Part shown: in pieces, positions 43,722-51,885 of the stretch | How positions within the stretch are numbered: position 1 is the first letter of the stretch | How the letters are laid out: the number at the start of each line of letters is the position of its first letter | Assembly (NCBI GenBank): GCA_021736385.1 | Contig: JAIPFY010000016.1 | Coordinates: 1 to 51,885 of the forward strand | DNA length: 51,885 nt | Direction: 5' to 3' | Source: Spirochaetia bacterium | GTDB lineage: Bacteria > Spirochaetota > Spirochaetia > CAKZLE01 | Translations under genes and position numbers: made by a program | Notes under the pieces: model-generated | Seen by the model: the letters and a program-made list of their open reading frames with translations, nothing else | Told to the model about the DNA's origin: nothing | Databases searched by the model: none

Positions 43722-45391
43722 CGCCAGTTCACCAGAGTCCGTGCATGATCGAGCGCCGTGTCTTCGTTCGTAGAACCGGAGAGCATGCGTGCGAGCTCCT
43801 CGATCCTCTGCTCACCGGTCACGGCATAGATGTTCGTCTCGGTCCTTCCCTCTCGGGAGCTCTTCTCTACCACAAGGTGCTGATCGGCTTTTGCCGCGAC
43901 CGATGCAAGATGCGAGATGCACAACACCTGTCTGCCCTCTGCAAGGGCATGAAGGTGCTCCCCCACTGAGACCGCTACCGTCCCCCCGATGCCGGTATCG
44001 ATCTCATCGAAGATGAGGGTCTCGATACGTTCAGCTCTGGAGAACACGGTCTTGAGCGCCAGCATGATACGCGAGAGTTCTCCCCCAGAAGCTGTCTGCC
44101 TGATGCTCTTCTCAGGTTCACCCAGATTCGCCGATATGGTGAACTCGATGGTATCAGCACCGTTTGCGGTACACGAGGGGCTGCCGTCCTGGCTCATTTT
44201 CGGCGTGATCGATATCGCGAATCGGGCATTCGGCATACCGAGCCCGCTCAGATGCTCCATGATCAGCGGTTCCAGTTCCCGTGCGGTACGGCGGCGTCTC
44301 TCACTGATAGCTTCTGCATGGGATCTGACATCATGGTTCAGAGTGCTGATCCGTTCGATCAGCAGGCCCTTCTGCTCGTCATGATGTTCGATCCTCTCGA
44401 GCTTGTCAGATGCCTCATCACGATACTTCAGCACCGCTTCAAGGGTGCTTCCGTACTTCTTCTTCATCTGCCTCAGCAGCTGCATGCGTTCCTGGATCTG
44501 ATCAAGTCGCTCAGGTGAGAACGCTATCCTGTCAGCGTAGTGCCGGACTTCATCAAGCACATCTTCCAGTTCATACCGAACGCTTTCAAGCCGATCGACC
44601 AGCGGCTGCAGGACCGGGTCGATACCTGCAGCATCTTCGAGCGCCTGAGTGCTTCGGGAGATTCCCGAGAGGGAGCCGTTGGAGAGGCTGAGCATCCCTT
44701 TCACGGTCGATATGGCTTCAAGCAGTCGTTCATGTCCTGAGAGGATCTTCAGTTCTGCTTCCAGTTCTTCATCTTCCCCTACGGAGATCGCAAGATCCTC
44801 GATCTCCTGGACAGCGAACGAGAGCATCTCACGTTCGCGCAGCATATCTCGTTCACCCTGTTTAAGCTCCTCCAGCTGCTCCCGCAGTGAAAGGAGCTCA
44901 TGGAACATGATGGAGAAGGATTCGACCTCCGGTTCCAGATTGCCGTACCGATCGAGCATCTTCCTCTGAGCCGAGGGCTGAAGAAGGGACTGGTGTTCGT
45001 GCTGTCCGTGCAGGTCGAACAGCAGAGAGGAGAGTTCCCTGAGGAGGTTTCTGGTCACCGGTTCGTCCTGGATGCTGATAGCCCCGCGGCCGGTGCTTCG
45101 CAATGACCGTTTGATCAGCAACTGGCCGTCTTCGGGGACGATATGGTGTTCCTTCAGCCACTGCAGAAGAGGCGGACTCTCGACGATGACCGTCGCGGTG
45201 ACGACCGCTTCTGAACAGCCGGTCCTGATCATGGTCGTATCACCCTTCTCCCCCAGCAGCAAGCCCAGTGCTCCTACCAGAATCGATTTTCCCGCACCGG
45301 TCTCTCCGGTGAGAATGGTGAATCCTATGGAGAAGTCGATCTGCATCTCAGTGATCAGTGCAAAGTTCTTGATCGTCAGTGTTTCAAGCAT
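43718..45391 (-). CDS. recN: DNA repair protein RecN
   Basis: RecN is an SMC-like ATPase that holds DNA ends together in double-strand break repair. The 557 residues show IKNFALITEMQIDF, Walker A GETGAGKSILVGALGLLLG, the LFDLHGQHEHQSLL segment, a long coiled coil at ~165-370, the ABC signature ASGGELSRIMLALK and Walker B TLIFDEIDTGIGG. It overlaps nadK by 8 nt. The order nadK-recN is common in bacteria. Confidence 0.96.
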   Translation of the reverse strand: MLETLTIKNFALITEMQIDFSIGFTILTGETGAGKSILVGALGLLLGEKGDTTMIRTGCSEAVVTATVIVESPPLLQWLKEHHIVPEDGQLLIKRSLRSTGRGAISIQDEPVTRNLLRELSSLLFDLHGQHEHQSLLQPSAQRKMLDRYGNLEPEVESFSIMFHELLSLREQLEELKQGERDMLREREMLSFAVQEIEDLAISVGEDEELEAELKILSGHERLLEAISTVKGMLSLSNGSLSGISRSTQALEDAAGIDPVLQPLVDRLESVRYELEDVLDEVRHYADRIAFSPERLDQIQERMQLLRQMKKKYGSTLEAVLKYRDEASDKLERIEHHDEQKGLLIERISTLNHDVRSHAEAISERRRRTARELEPLIMEHLSGLGMPNARFAISITPKMSQDGSPSCTANGADTIEFTISANLGEPEKSIRQTASGGELSRIMLALKTVFSRAERIETLIFDEIDTGIGGTVAVSVGEHLHALAEGRQVLCISHLASVAAKADQHLVVEKSSREGRTETNIYAVTGEQRIEELARMLSGSTNEDTALDHARTLVNWR

Positions 45392-46235
45392 GTGTGACTC
45401 CGGACCATTGAAGTTTGGAACGAACTACTTCATAGAAGTTCCGTTTATTGGAAAGTGCCAGCAGAGCTCTGCTTCGTGACTTCTCGATAGTGATCATATC
45501 ACGCTCTTCAAGCGGCATCGAGACTTGCCCGTCGATGGTAAGATTGATCTGGGTGCGCTGATGCTCCATGATGTGGATCTTGATCACATCGTCTCCTGAG
45601 ACTACCAGAGGTCTGTTCGAGAGGGTGAAGGGACAGATGGGGGTCACAATGAGCGCTTCCATCTCAGAGTCGACGATCGGTCCGCCTGCTGCAAGGCTGT
45701 AGGCGGTGGAACCGGTCGGTGTCGCGGTGATGATGCCATCGGCCCGGAAGGTACCGAGCATGGTATCATTGAGCTGCAGCTCGAACGTGACGACCTTTGA
45801 TATTCCGGTCGAGTTCACCACAGCGTCATTGAGCCCGTGTCCGAGGAAGACCGTCTTGCCGTCTCTGGTGACCGTCACTCTGAACATCAGTCGTCTTGAG
45901 AGGATCGTCTCACCGCAGCAGAACTTCTCGAAGGCTTCCTGCCATTCATCTACCGATACTTCGGTGATGAACCCGAAGGTACCAAGGTTGACTGCCAGGA
46001 TCGGTATCCCCTGCTCCTGCAGCATCCTGGCACTGAAGAGGACCGTACCATCCCCGCCAAGGCTGATCGCCAGATCGACTTTCCCTATCTTCGGAGGGAC
46101 CGTCCTGCCATCGAGTCCGAGGAACTCGACGGCTATCCCGCGACCTTCCAGATAGCTGATGATCTCAGTACTCAGGCGTTGAGCATCAGGTTTATGCAGA
46201 TTCACGACCAGCAGCACTTTCTCTATCTTTCTCAA
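45384..46235 (-). CDS. nadK: NAD kinase, TTG start
   Basis: NadK phosphorylates NAD to NADP. The 283-residue protein has the GGDG motif in ISLGGDGTVLFSAR, LGTFGFITEV, NDAVVNSTG and the glycine-rich TPTGSTAYSLAAGGPIV. The start is TTG 46235 with AAGGAG 8 nt upstream; no ATG is near. It is second in an operon after the DegT-like gene (20-nt gap) and overlaps recN. Confidence 0.95.
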   Translation of the reverse strand: MRKIEKVLLVVNLHKPDAQRLSTEIISYLEGRGIAVEFLGLDGRTVPPKIGKVDLAISLGGDGTVLFSARMLQEQGIPILAVNLGTFGFITEVSVDEWQEAFEKFCCGETILSRRLMFRVTVTRDGKTVFLGHGLNDAVVNSTGISKVVTFELQLNDTMLGTFRADGIITATPTGSTAYSLAAGGPIVDSEMEALIVTPICPFTLSNRPLVVSGDDVIKIHIMEHQRTQINLTIDGQVSMPLEERDMITIEKSRSRALLALSNKRNFYEVVRSKLQWSGVTHA

Positions 46236-46255
46236 GCTGAAAACTCCTTCGTCAC

Positions 46256-47281
46256 CTACGGCAAAGTCGAGAGTACCCGTACCAGTGTCATGAGCTGATC
46301 CTTAGATAATAAAGGATATAATGGAAAAATCATAGCACGTAATACGAAGGGAATGCTATTGGGAAAATCTGTACGCCTCTCAGGGAGTATGGTGATGGCG
46401 CACTGCTCGAAGGGCATGGCGGTCTCGATCTTATATTTTTTCACATAGCGTATGATATCCTGGACCCGGGAGTCCAGCAGCACACAGAAGGCATACCCAT
46501 TGTGATGCACCGCATCATGATGTTCATTGATCAGTTGATGTTTGGTCTTCATGATCGCCTGCTGACAGGCTTTGAAATATTCTTCACGTTTCTCGATCAT
46601 GTGGTCCATGACCTTCAGCTGGTTGATCACCAGAGCACAGTTGATATCAGGCAGAAGATCATAACTCAGATTCCTCTGGGTGCTGCTGTGCATGAAAGCG
46701 GCATGTTTCTTGTTCTTCACCAGCACAGCCGCCCCGCCACCGGTGGCCAGCATCGAGTCCTCCTCAAAGGAGACCACCAGCACCTGTCCGAGAGTCCCGG
46801 CTCGTTTGTGGCCCTTCTCGCTGTGCAGGCTCTGGGACAGATCTTCCACGATGGGGATCGACAACTCACTGAACGCTTCATGATCTGGGAGATTGCCCAG
46901 CGGCTCATGCATCAGGATCGCATCAGGTACAGGGTCGGTCATCTTCTTGATGGGCTCTGCGAGCATGCATCCGGTTCTCGGGTCCACATCCGCAAAGACC
47001 ACTTCAAGCTGCATCTCCTGCAACAGCCAGATATAGCAGGCAGGCGAGAGCGGAGAGATGACCACATGATCCCCTTCTTTCAGCTGGAGGGTCCGCAGTG
47101 CGATCGCAAGGGCTCTCGGATAGGTTCTCACTGCTATGGCTTCGATGGCTTCAAGGTCAGAGCACAGCAGTCTTGAGAGTTCATGATTCATAAGACCCGG
47201 TCCAAGCTGCTCATCTACCAGGGTGCTGAGTACCAGATCCATATCCTTTCGTTTGATCGTCGGCTTGAAGAGTTTTATCAT
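46256..47281 (-). CDS. DegT/DnrJ/EryC1-like protein lacking the PLP lysine
   Basis: The 341-residue protein has the outline of sugar aminotransferases of the DegT family: KPTIKRKDMDLVL and LGPG at the N-terminus, an HVVISPLSPACY segment, FADVDPRTGCML and IVEDLSQSLHSEKGHKRAGTLG. The site that normally reads S-F-H-x-x-K followed by GEGG reads SFEEDS and then ATGGG, so Ser176 replaces the lysine that binds pyridoxal phosphate. It is unlikely to be a transaminase and may be a dehydratase-like, regulatory or structural member. I start at ATG 47281, not the TTG two codons before. It is the first gene of the nadK-recN operon. Confidence 0.75.
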   Translation of the reverse strand: MIKLFKPTIKRKDMDLVLSTLVDEQLGPGLMNHELSRLLCSDLEAIEAIAVRTYPRALAIALRTLQLKEGDHVVISPLSPACYIWLLQEMQLEVVFADVDPRTGCMLAEPIKKMTDPVPDAILMHEPLGNLPDHEAFSELSIPIVEDLSQSLHSEKGHKRAGTLGQVLVVSFEEDSMLATGGGAAVLVKNKKHAAFMHSSTQRNLSYDLLPDINCALVINQLKVMDHMIEKREEYFKACQQAIMKTKHQLINEHHDAVHHNGYAFCVLLDSRVQDIIRYVKKYKIETAMPFEQCAITILPERRTDFPNSIPFVLRAMIFPLYPLLSKDQLMTLVRVLSTLP

Positions 47282-47402
47282 AGTCAAATGATACCTTATT
47301 TTACCTGTATCATGAAGTATAATTATGTGATTTACGAGGTATTATCACCCGGTCACACAACCGCACCGGTTCACCCGGCAGCAGGAGTGCCCGCAGATCC
47401 GA

Positions 47403-48530
47403 TCAGGAGAATCGGCGTACCAGATCCTCCGCTGCCTTGATATCATGAAAGGGTACGGTACTGACTGCACAGATCTCACCGGCACTTCCGATCTGATCTG
47501 CGATGGTATCGAGTTGATAGGGATCTGCATCGATATCGAGAAAGATCTGTATCTTCTTTCCTGCTGCCAGGATCTTCCTGAAGACCTCCGGCCACTGTGT
47601 TATGGGGCTGCTGCCTTCTCCGGGTATCCATTGGATGACCTTCAGCTCCTCGATCGACAGGAGTGAATCCAGATGCACCAACTGTCCCGCACCATCGAGG
47701 TGGTAGCACGGCCGTTCCAGCTGCCTGCAGGTCTCCTTGAGTTCCGGGAGTATGAATCTATCGAACATCTGCGGACCGATGGAATAGGCAAGATCACACT
47801 GCAGCATATAATACGGTCTCGATGAGAGGATGGGAGCCCAGCAGGTATATCCGGGAGTATGGCCGCTCAGGATCTTCTCATAGCTGGTGAACACGTTCAG
47901 CCACTGGTCATGCAGTTCCCATATGCGATCGATCACTTCAGCTTCATGGTCATAGAAATCCATCATCAGACCACTGCCCGGCCTGAACGAGGCCAGCACG
48001 TCAGCAGTCCCCCCGATATCGGTCATCCCGATCTGCAGGTTCTGATGTTCCGACAGCTCTCCTATGCGGTTATAGATCGATGAGATCATCGTGAAGACCT
48101 GGTTCTGCCGATCGAGGTCGAAGGTCAGCTGATCTATCTCTCTAGGGGTCTCCGGCTCGAACCAGACCGTCCCGCTGACACACCGTGAGGCTGCCCCGAG
48201 CATGGCGGCAAGCACACCGGCGCCGAACTGCGGGATACGGTGAGGGAACCCGTCCCCGAGACACTGCACCTGGTTCAGATCATGATAGAGTGCACCGATC
48301 ATCTGATCGACGGTAGTACCGTGCGGGTAATAGTTCCAGAATCTCTGGAATGCCGGTATACCTGCACCTGCTGTGGTCGGGGTCTGTTCCCCTCTCATGA
48401 TATGAATGAGCGGCCTGTCGGTCTGTCCCTCCCACCATCGCTCATAGCGGATGAGCATCTGATCCCAGTAGCGACGAGGATAGGACTCATCGTAGGTCCT
48501 GATCGTTTCGATCAGGTGTGATTCCTTCAT
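47403..48530 (-). CDS. Uroporphyrinogen decarboxylase-like protein (URO-D superfamily)
   Basis: The 375-residue protein has the overall pattern of the URO-D/MtaA superfamily, which includes haem enzymes and corrinoid methyltransferases: an N-terminal RYERWWEGQTDRPLI, the FETPREIDQL-like segment (FEPETPREIDQLTFD), TDIGGTADVLASFRPG and the C-terminal half with RPCYHLDGAGQLVHLD and IQWIPGEGS. No haem pathway genes are near, and true HemE has different substrate-binding residues, so methyl-transfer or an unknown role is more likely. I start at ATG 48530, with GGAGGG 5 nt upstream. It is divergent from an AraC-type regulator that may control it. Confidence 0.75.
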   Translation of the reverse strand: MKESHLIETIRTYDESYPRRYWDQMLIRYERWWEGQTDRPLIHIMRGEQTPTTAGAGIPAFQRFWNYYPHGTTVDQMIGALYHDLNQVQCLGDGFPHRIPQFGAGVLAAMLGAASRCVSGTVWFEPETPREIDQLTFDLDRQNQVFTMISSIYNRIGELSEHQNLQIGMTDIGGTADVLASFRPGSGLMMDFYDHEAEVIDRIWELHDQWLNVFTSYEKILSGHTPGYTCWAPILSSRPYYMLQCDLAYSIGPQMFDRFILPELKETCRQLERPCYHLDGAGQLVHLDSLLSIEELKVIQWIPGEGSSPITQWPEVFRKILAAGKKIQIFLDIDADPYQLDTIADQIGSAGEICAVSTVPFHDIKAAEDLVRRFS

Positions 48531-48588
48531 ACGAACCCTCCACATACAGTAGTATGCTCACCAGTATACCGTTTCTATCAGAAATATC

Positions 48589-48617
48589 TTCTCATGTTAG
48601 CGATACGATGTTATCAT
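48589..48617 (+). promoter_or_regulatory. Putative promoter of the AraC-family gene
   Basis: TTCTCA, a 17-nt spacer and TATCAT. The ATG at 48626 is 8 nt past the -10 box. Confidence 0.4.
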
Positions 48618-48625
48618 TTTGTGTT

Positions 48626-49450
48626 ATGACACCATACACTGTCCAGTTCCCCGAGAACAGAAGTGGTCTGCTCTATCGAACCGATCATGTCAATCTGCTG
48701 CCTCGAGCTCATCAGCATGATGAGCTCGAACTCAATGTGGTCTTCTCTGGAACGCTTACCTATGCTGTTGGATCGAGCAGGTACGATCTGCAGGAAGGGA
48801 GCTGTCTGTGGCTCTTCCCCAGCCAACCGCATATGATCATAGCTGCCTCATCCCAGGTGCAGATGCTCGTGGCAGTCTTCAAGAAAGACCTCATAGAACA
48901 GTTGGACCTCTCTTCCTGGGCCGGAGAACTTGCCCGATCGACTGTCTCTCAGGTCAGCTGCAGGACACTTTCGCCAGAAAACCTCGAGAGGATCAGAGAG
49001 CTCTATGAACAGATCATCGGGGGGCCTCAGGCAGCAGTATATGCCGATTCAGGACTGAGGTGGCTGCTGGTCTCTGCATGGAAGGCATATGGAGAAGCGG
49101 AGGATGCCTCGAGTACCGGTATGCATGCAGCTCTCATCAGGGCCCTGCAGCTGATGAGAGCCCATCCGGACTACTCGACTGATCGACTCGCAGAGCTGAT
49201 CCACATCTCCAGAAGTCACTTGAGCAGGTTGTTCCACGAACAGACAGGCACCTGCCTGCAGGATTACAGGAACCGCATCAGACTGGAGCGGTTCTTCGTC
49301 CTCTATGAGAGAGAACGGAACTGTCTGCATGCAGCGCTGGATGCAGGGTTCGGTAGTTATGCACAGTTCTATCGTGTCTGTAAGAAGAACCTTGGCTTAT
49401 CACCGAGGACCTACATACAGCAGCACTACGGTGACTCTCGAAACACATGA
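48626..49450 (+). CDS. AraC family transcriptional regulator
   Basis: The 274-residue protein has an N-terminal cupin sensor domain (NLLPRAHQHDELELNVVFSGTLTY, SCLWLFPSQPHMII) and a C-terminal AraC DNA-binding domain with two helix-turn-helix units (STDRLAELIHISRSHLSRLFHE, and CLHAALDAGFGSYAQFYRVCKK with the signature LGLSPRTYIQ). The ligand is not predictable. The frame opens at 48518, but that overlaps the divergent gene start; ATG 48626 gives a normal domain border. There is no Shine-Dalgarno and a -10 box lies 8 nt upstream. The divergent URO-D-like gene is its likely target. Confidence 0.88.
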   Translation: MTPYTVQFPENRSGLLYRTDHVNLLPRAHQHDELELNVVFSGTLTYAVGSSRYDLQEGSCLWLFPSQPHMIIAASSQVQMLVAVFKKDLIEQLDLSSWAGELARSTVSQVSCRTLSPENLERIRELYEQIIGGPQAAVYADSGLRWLLVSAWKAYGEAEDASSTGMHAALIRALQLMRAHPDYSTDRLAELIHISRSHLSRLFHEQTGTCLQDYRNRIRLERFFVLYERERNCLHAALDAGFGSYAQFYRVCKKNLGLSPRTYIQQHYGDSRNT

Positions 49451-49573
49451 TCTAAAATGGCAGTACTTCGTGTACCGATACCGGGCAAGAACCAGCATCG
49501 CAGTGAGTCCCCCTTCACAGGCTGTTCACTCCTCTGATACGCCCCTTGCTCTGCGAACACCACACGACAGAAC

Positions 49574-49600
49574 GGACGCAGGGAAACCCTGCGTCCTTTC
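49574..49600 (+). terminator. Strong hairpin terminator between AraC and helicase genes
   Basis: The 10-bp stem GGACGCAGGG/CCCTGCGTCC with a 3-nt loop is followed by TTTCT. It lies between convergent genes and could serve both. Confidence 0.75.
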
Positions 49601-49656
49601 TCATACCACCATCAGCATTACTGCTGCTTGAAATGTAAACTGAAATATAATGCTTG

Positions 49657-51243
49657 CTATCGTGTATGTCTAGGCGGTCTGCTCTTGGCTTTTGATACGA
49701 TCGACCGTTTACCGGGTTTTGATCGTCTGAATGCATCGATGATCGTCTCTGCATCATTCAGTGATACCGATACGAATGAGAAATCTTCGAACACCTGCAC
49801 TTCGTTCAGCTTGTTACCAGGGACTTTCGCGACTTTCGTGATGTAATCGACCAGCGTGCGTGGGCTCATGTTGTGCTTCTTGCCTTTGGCGATGAACAGT
49901 CTGGTAGACTTCTGAAGGTTGGGAGAGGTCCTTCCGATCTCTTTGTAGTTACTCTTATCAAGCTGCTCGGCATACTGGGTCCTCAACAACCCGGCTATGA
50001 GTTCTGTAGCACCGTACTGTTCTTCAAGCAGGAGGGCCATTGTCATGAAATCATCTTTCAGTTCAGGATCCACTGATTTCTCGATCTCAGTGAGGATCCT
50101 CTCACGTTTGAGCGCGATCAGTTCCTTCACACTGGGAAGACTCTTCTTGTTGATGTCGGTCTTGGTCACCCGCTGGATGAACTGGATCTTACGGTACTCT
50201 GACGGGGTCACGAAGGTGATCGCGGTCCCCTCCTTCCCTGCTCGACCGGTCCTTCCGATCCTGTGGACATAACTCTCTGCATTCTGCGGCAGGGAGTAGT
50301 TGATGACATGGGTGAGATCCTGGATATCGATCCCTCGTGCAGCCACATCGGTAGCGATGAGCATGTAGATCTTCTTATCTCGGAACTGTCCGAGGACTTT
50401 CTCTCTCTGGGACTGTGACATATCACCATGGAGGGCCTCAGCAGCATACCCGCTGTTCGCAAGTCGTTTCGCCACTTCATCACAACCGTTCTTGGTTCTG
50501 CAGAAGACCAGGCCGTAGAAATCATCTTCGAGGTCTATCACTCTTCTGAGTGCCTCGAGTTTTTCATATTCCTGGACTTCGATATAGATCTGTTCGGTAA
50601 GACTTGTAGTCATGTTCTTCTGTGAAACGGTGATCTTCTCATAATCACGCATATACTTCTCTGCAAGCCTCTGGATCTGAGGAGGCATCGTGGCAGAGAA
50701 CAGCAGGGTCTTCCTGGTAGCAGGTATCTCCTGAAGAATAGTCTGAACCTCATCGATGAATCCCATATTGAGCATCTCATCTGCTTCATCAAGGACCAGT
50801 ATCTCGATCTCATCAAGCTTCAGGGTCTTTCTCTGTATATGGTCTATCACTCGTCCGGGGGTTCCCACGACGATCTGGCAGCCTCTTCTGAGCTGTCCGA
50901 TCTGCAGGCTGATCGACTGTCCGCCATAGATGGCTGCGATGTTCAGGTTCTTTCTGCCCTTGAAGGAGTTGATCTCTTCTGCGACCTGAATGGCAAGCTC
51001 TCGTGTCGGTGTGAGTACCAGTGCCTGTACAGCCTTGTTATGCACATCGATCTTTTCCAGGATAGGCAGACCGAACGCTGCGGTCTTTCCGGTTCCAGTC
51101 TGTGCCTGTCCTAGAATATCCTTTTCTCCGGTAAGCAGCAGTGGTATACACCGTGCCTGTATCTCTGTTGGTTCTTCGAATCCGCGACTTTTGATCGCTT
51201 TCAGTGTCTGCTCTGACAGACCGAGTTCTTCAAACGTACTCAT
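49657..51243 (-). CDS. DEAD-box RNA helicase with DbpA-type RNA-binding domain
   Basis: This ATP-dependent RNA helicase of the CsdA/DeaD group probably acts in ribosome assembly or cold adaptation. The 528 residues show the Q motif (FEEPTEIQARCIP), AQTGTGKTAAF, PTRELAIQ, TPGRVID, VLDEADEML, SAT, the HGDMSQ segment, ATDVAARGID and HRIGRTGRAG. The C-terminal ~75 residues (MSPRTLVDYITKVAKVPGNKL, then VQVFEDFSFVSVS) form the DbpA-like RNA-binding domain, ending in a basic tail. AGAGGG lies 5 nt before the ATG. The 250-nt gap upstream may be a long 5' leader with hairpins. Confidence 0.95.
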   Translation of the reverse strand: MSTFEELGLSEQTLKAIKSRGFEEPTEIQARCIPLLLTGEKDILGQAQTGTGKTAAFGLPILEKIDVHNKAVQALVLTPTRELAIQVAEEINSFKGRKNLNIAAIYGGQSISLQIGQLRRGCQIVVGTPGRVIDHIQRKTLKLDEIEILVLDEADEMLNMGFIDEVQTILQEIPATRKTLLFSATMPPQIQRLAEKYMRDYEKITVSQKNMTTSLTEQIYIEVQEYEKLEALRRVIDLEDDFYGLVFCRTKNGCDEVAKRLANSGYAAEALHGDMSQSQREKVLGQFRDKKIYMLIATDVAARGIDIQDLTHVINYSLPQNAESYVHRIGRTGRAGKEGTAITFVTPSEYRKIQFIQRVTKTDINKKSLPSVKELIALKRERILTEIEKSVDPELKDDFMTMALLLEEQYGATELIAGLLRTQYAEQLDKSNYKEIGRTSPNLQKSTRLFIAKGKKHNMSPRTLVDYITKVAKVPGNKLNEVQVFEDFSFVSVSLNDAETIIDAFRRSKPGKRSIVSKAKSRPPRHTR

Positions 51244-51488
51244 GTATCCCTCTTCTTTGAATCTTCAAATAGATGTGTTACCTGAATACATTTTTCTAGA
51301 CGTTAAACATTGGGTATGCTCGGGCTGGATGTACTGTTCAGATGCAGATCTATTGAATATCTGGTGCCGTATGGACACCGACTAGTTGCGAGGCAATACC
51401 CGTACTGCCTCGCTCACGTAATCAAGTAATATTGTCACTATTACCCGAAACTAATTATATAAAGTGGTCGTAACCACTGTCATGGCAT
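51244..51488 (-). other. Intergenic region upstream of the helicase with two hairpins
   Basis: On the minus strand GCGAGGCA/TGCCTCGC (51388-51413, 10-nt loop) and AGTGGT/ACCACT with a TACG loop (about 51463-51478) are seen. This could be a structured helicase leader or the tail of the 5S transcript. I find no gene here. Confidence 0.35.
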
Positions 51489-51496
51489 AAAAAAAC

Positions 51497-51608
<112 letters not shown>

Positions 51609-51615
51609 CTCATTA

Positions 51616-51644
51616 TGTATACAGGAATATCGGTACTGTGTCAA
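51616..51644 (-). promoter_or_regulatory. Promoter of the 5S rRNA gene
   Basis: On the minus strand TTGACA, a 17-nt spacer and TATACA end 7 nt before the 5S 5' end. The -35 box is perfect and the -10 box is five of six. Confidence 0.8.
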
Positions 51645-51668
51645 TAGGGGACAGGGGACCGTGTTACC

Positions 51669-51885
51669 ATGTACTCTCAGGGCACAAAGCCATGCTGCTG
51701 CGTTCTGTTTTGCATCCTGGTTTCAGAGAATCAGCATAGGATCCCTGACGCGTTCAGATTCTTTAACGATGCCATGATGTTCGAGACCATCGAGCGGCAG
51801 AAGGAGGCCTATCGCCGCATGTTCGCAGACCATATGGCAGAACGATGCATAGCCTGCGGGGAGTGCGAACCACAGTGTCCGCAGC
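51669..51885 (+). pseudogene. C-terminal fragment of a 4Fe-4S aldo/keto reductase, cut by the window edge
   Basis: The frame from about 51744 encodes DAFRFFNDAMMFETIERQKE and then ERCIACGECEPQCPQ, the characteristic end of ferredoxin-type aldo/keto reductases, where a CxxCxxCxxxC cluster follows the barrel. The ~300-residue barrel that should precede it is missing: the same frame opens only after a stop near 51648 and its first ~25 residues (MYSQGTKPCCCVLF) look random. It is therefore a 5'-truncated remnant, or the sequence is joined wrongly at this point. The codon usage of the last 140 bases looks like real coding sequence. Confidence 0.6.

Noticed and set aside
47288-47402. GC-rich region behind the URO-D-like gene as a terminator
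   Set aside because: Only 5-bp pairings without a T run were found.

Overview
The window reads as a chromosomal segment of a spirochaete with roughly 50% G+C. No 16S rRNA is present, so the assignment rests on gene content and order. The markers are a periplasmic-flagellum-type FlhF/FlhG pair at the end of a division cluster, a reduced dcw cluster (mraZ-rsmH-ftsL-murF-mraY-ftsW-ftsQ-ftsA-ftsZ) without murE, murD, murG, murC or ftsI, and a glycogen gene set with two GH57 enzymes. Species cannot be named from sequence alone.

Layout. 1-2228 is a visibly AT-rich, gene-poor stretch with a Fic protein that looks N-terminally truncated and a small membrane protein. It lies against the 3' end of a tRNA-Leu(UAA), the usual position for acquired DNA. 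2446-9172 holds tatD, a lipoprotein and beta-barrel pair divergent from fructose-bisphosphate aldolase, the infC-rpmI-rplT operon with a coiled-coil gene, a 6S RNA and a TPR protein. 9182-19854 holds tsaE-tsaB, trxB, glgA-glgC, a Nudix gene, a membrane protein, nnr and secA. 19876-22806 is a divergent pair: a LysM protein with a catalytically dead LytM domain, and ftsI.

22793-38349 is one minus-strand array of 16 genes, many overlapping by 4-8 nt: mraZ through ftsZ, then xerD, dprA, xerC, hslV, hslU, flhF, flhG. Its promoter carries a run of four 10-bp repeats that fits a MraZ operator. Back to back with it is a roughly 340-nt region (38446-38822) that folds well on paper, has a weak promoter and a strong 3' hairpin, and matches no RNA family I recognise. 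It is the best candidate here for something undescribed.

38822-43721 holds two divergent GH57/DUF4912 carbohydrate genes. 43718-47281 holds recN, nadK and a DegT-like protein lacking the PLP lysine. 47403-49450 pairs a URO-D-like protein with a divergent AraC regulator. 49657-51243 is a DEAD-box helicase. A 5S rRNA with its own consensus promoter and no adjacent 23S follows, and then the C-terminal end of a 4Fe-4S aldo/keto reductase without its barrel at the window edge.

Sigma-70 promoters (TTGACY-N17-TATAWT type) can be read in front of many transcription units. In at least five cases the -10 box sits only 6-9 nt before an ATG that has no Shine-Dalgarno sequence, which suggests leaderless mRNAs beside conventionally led operons. 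All promoter, operator and fold calls were made by eye.
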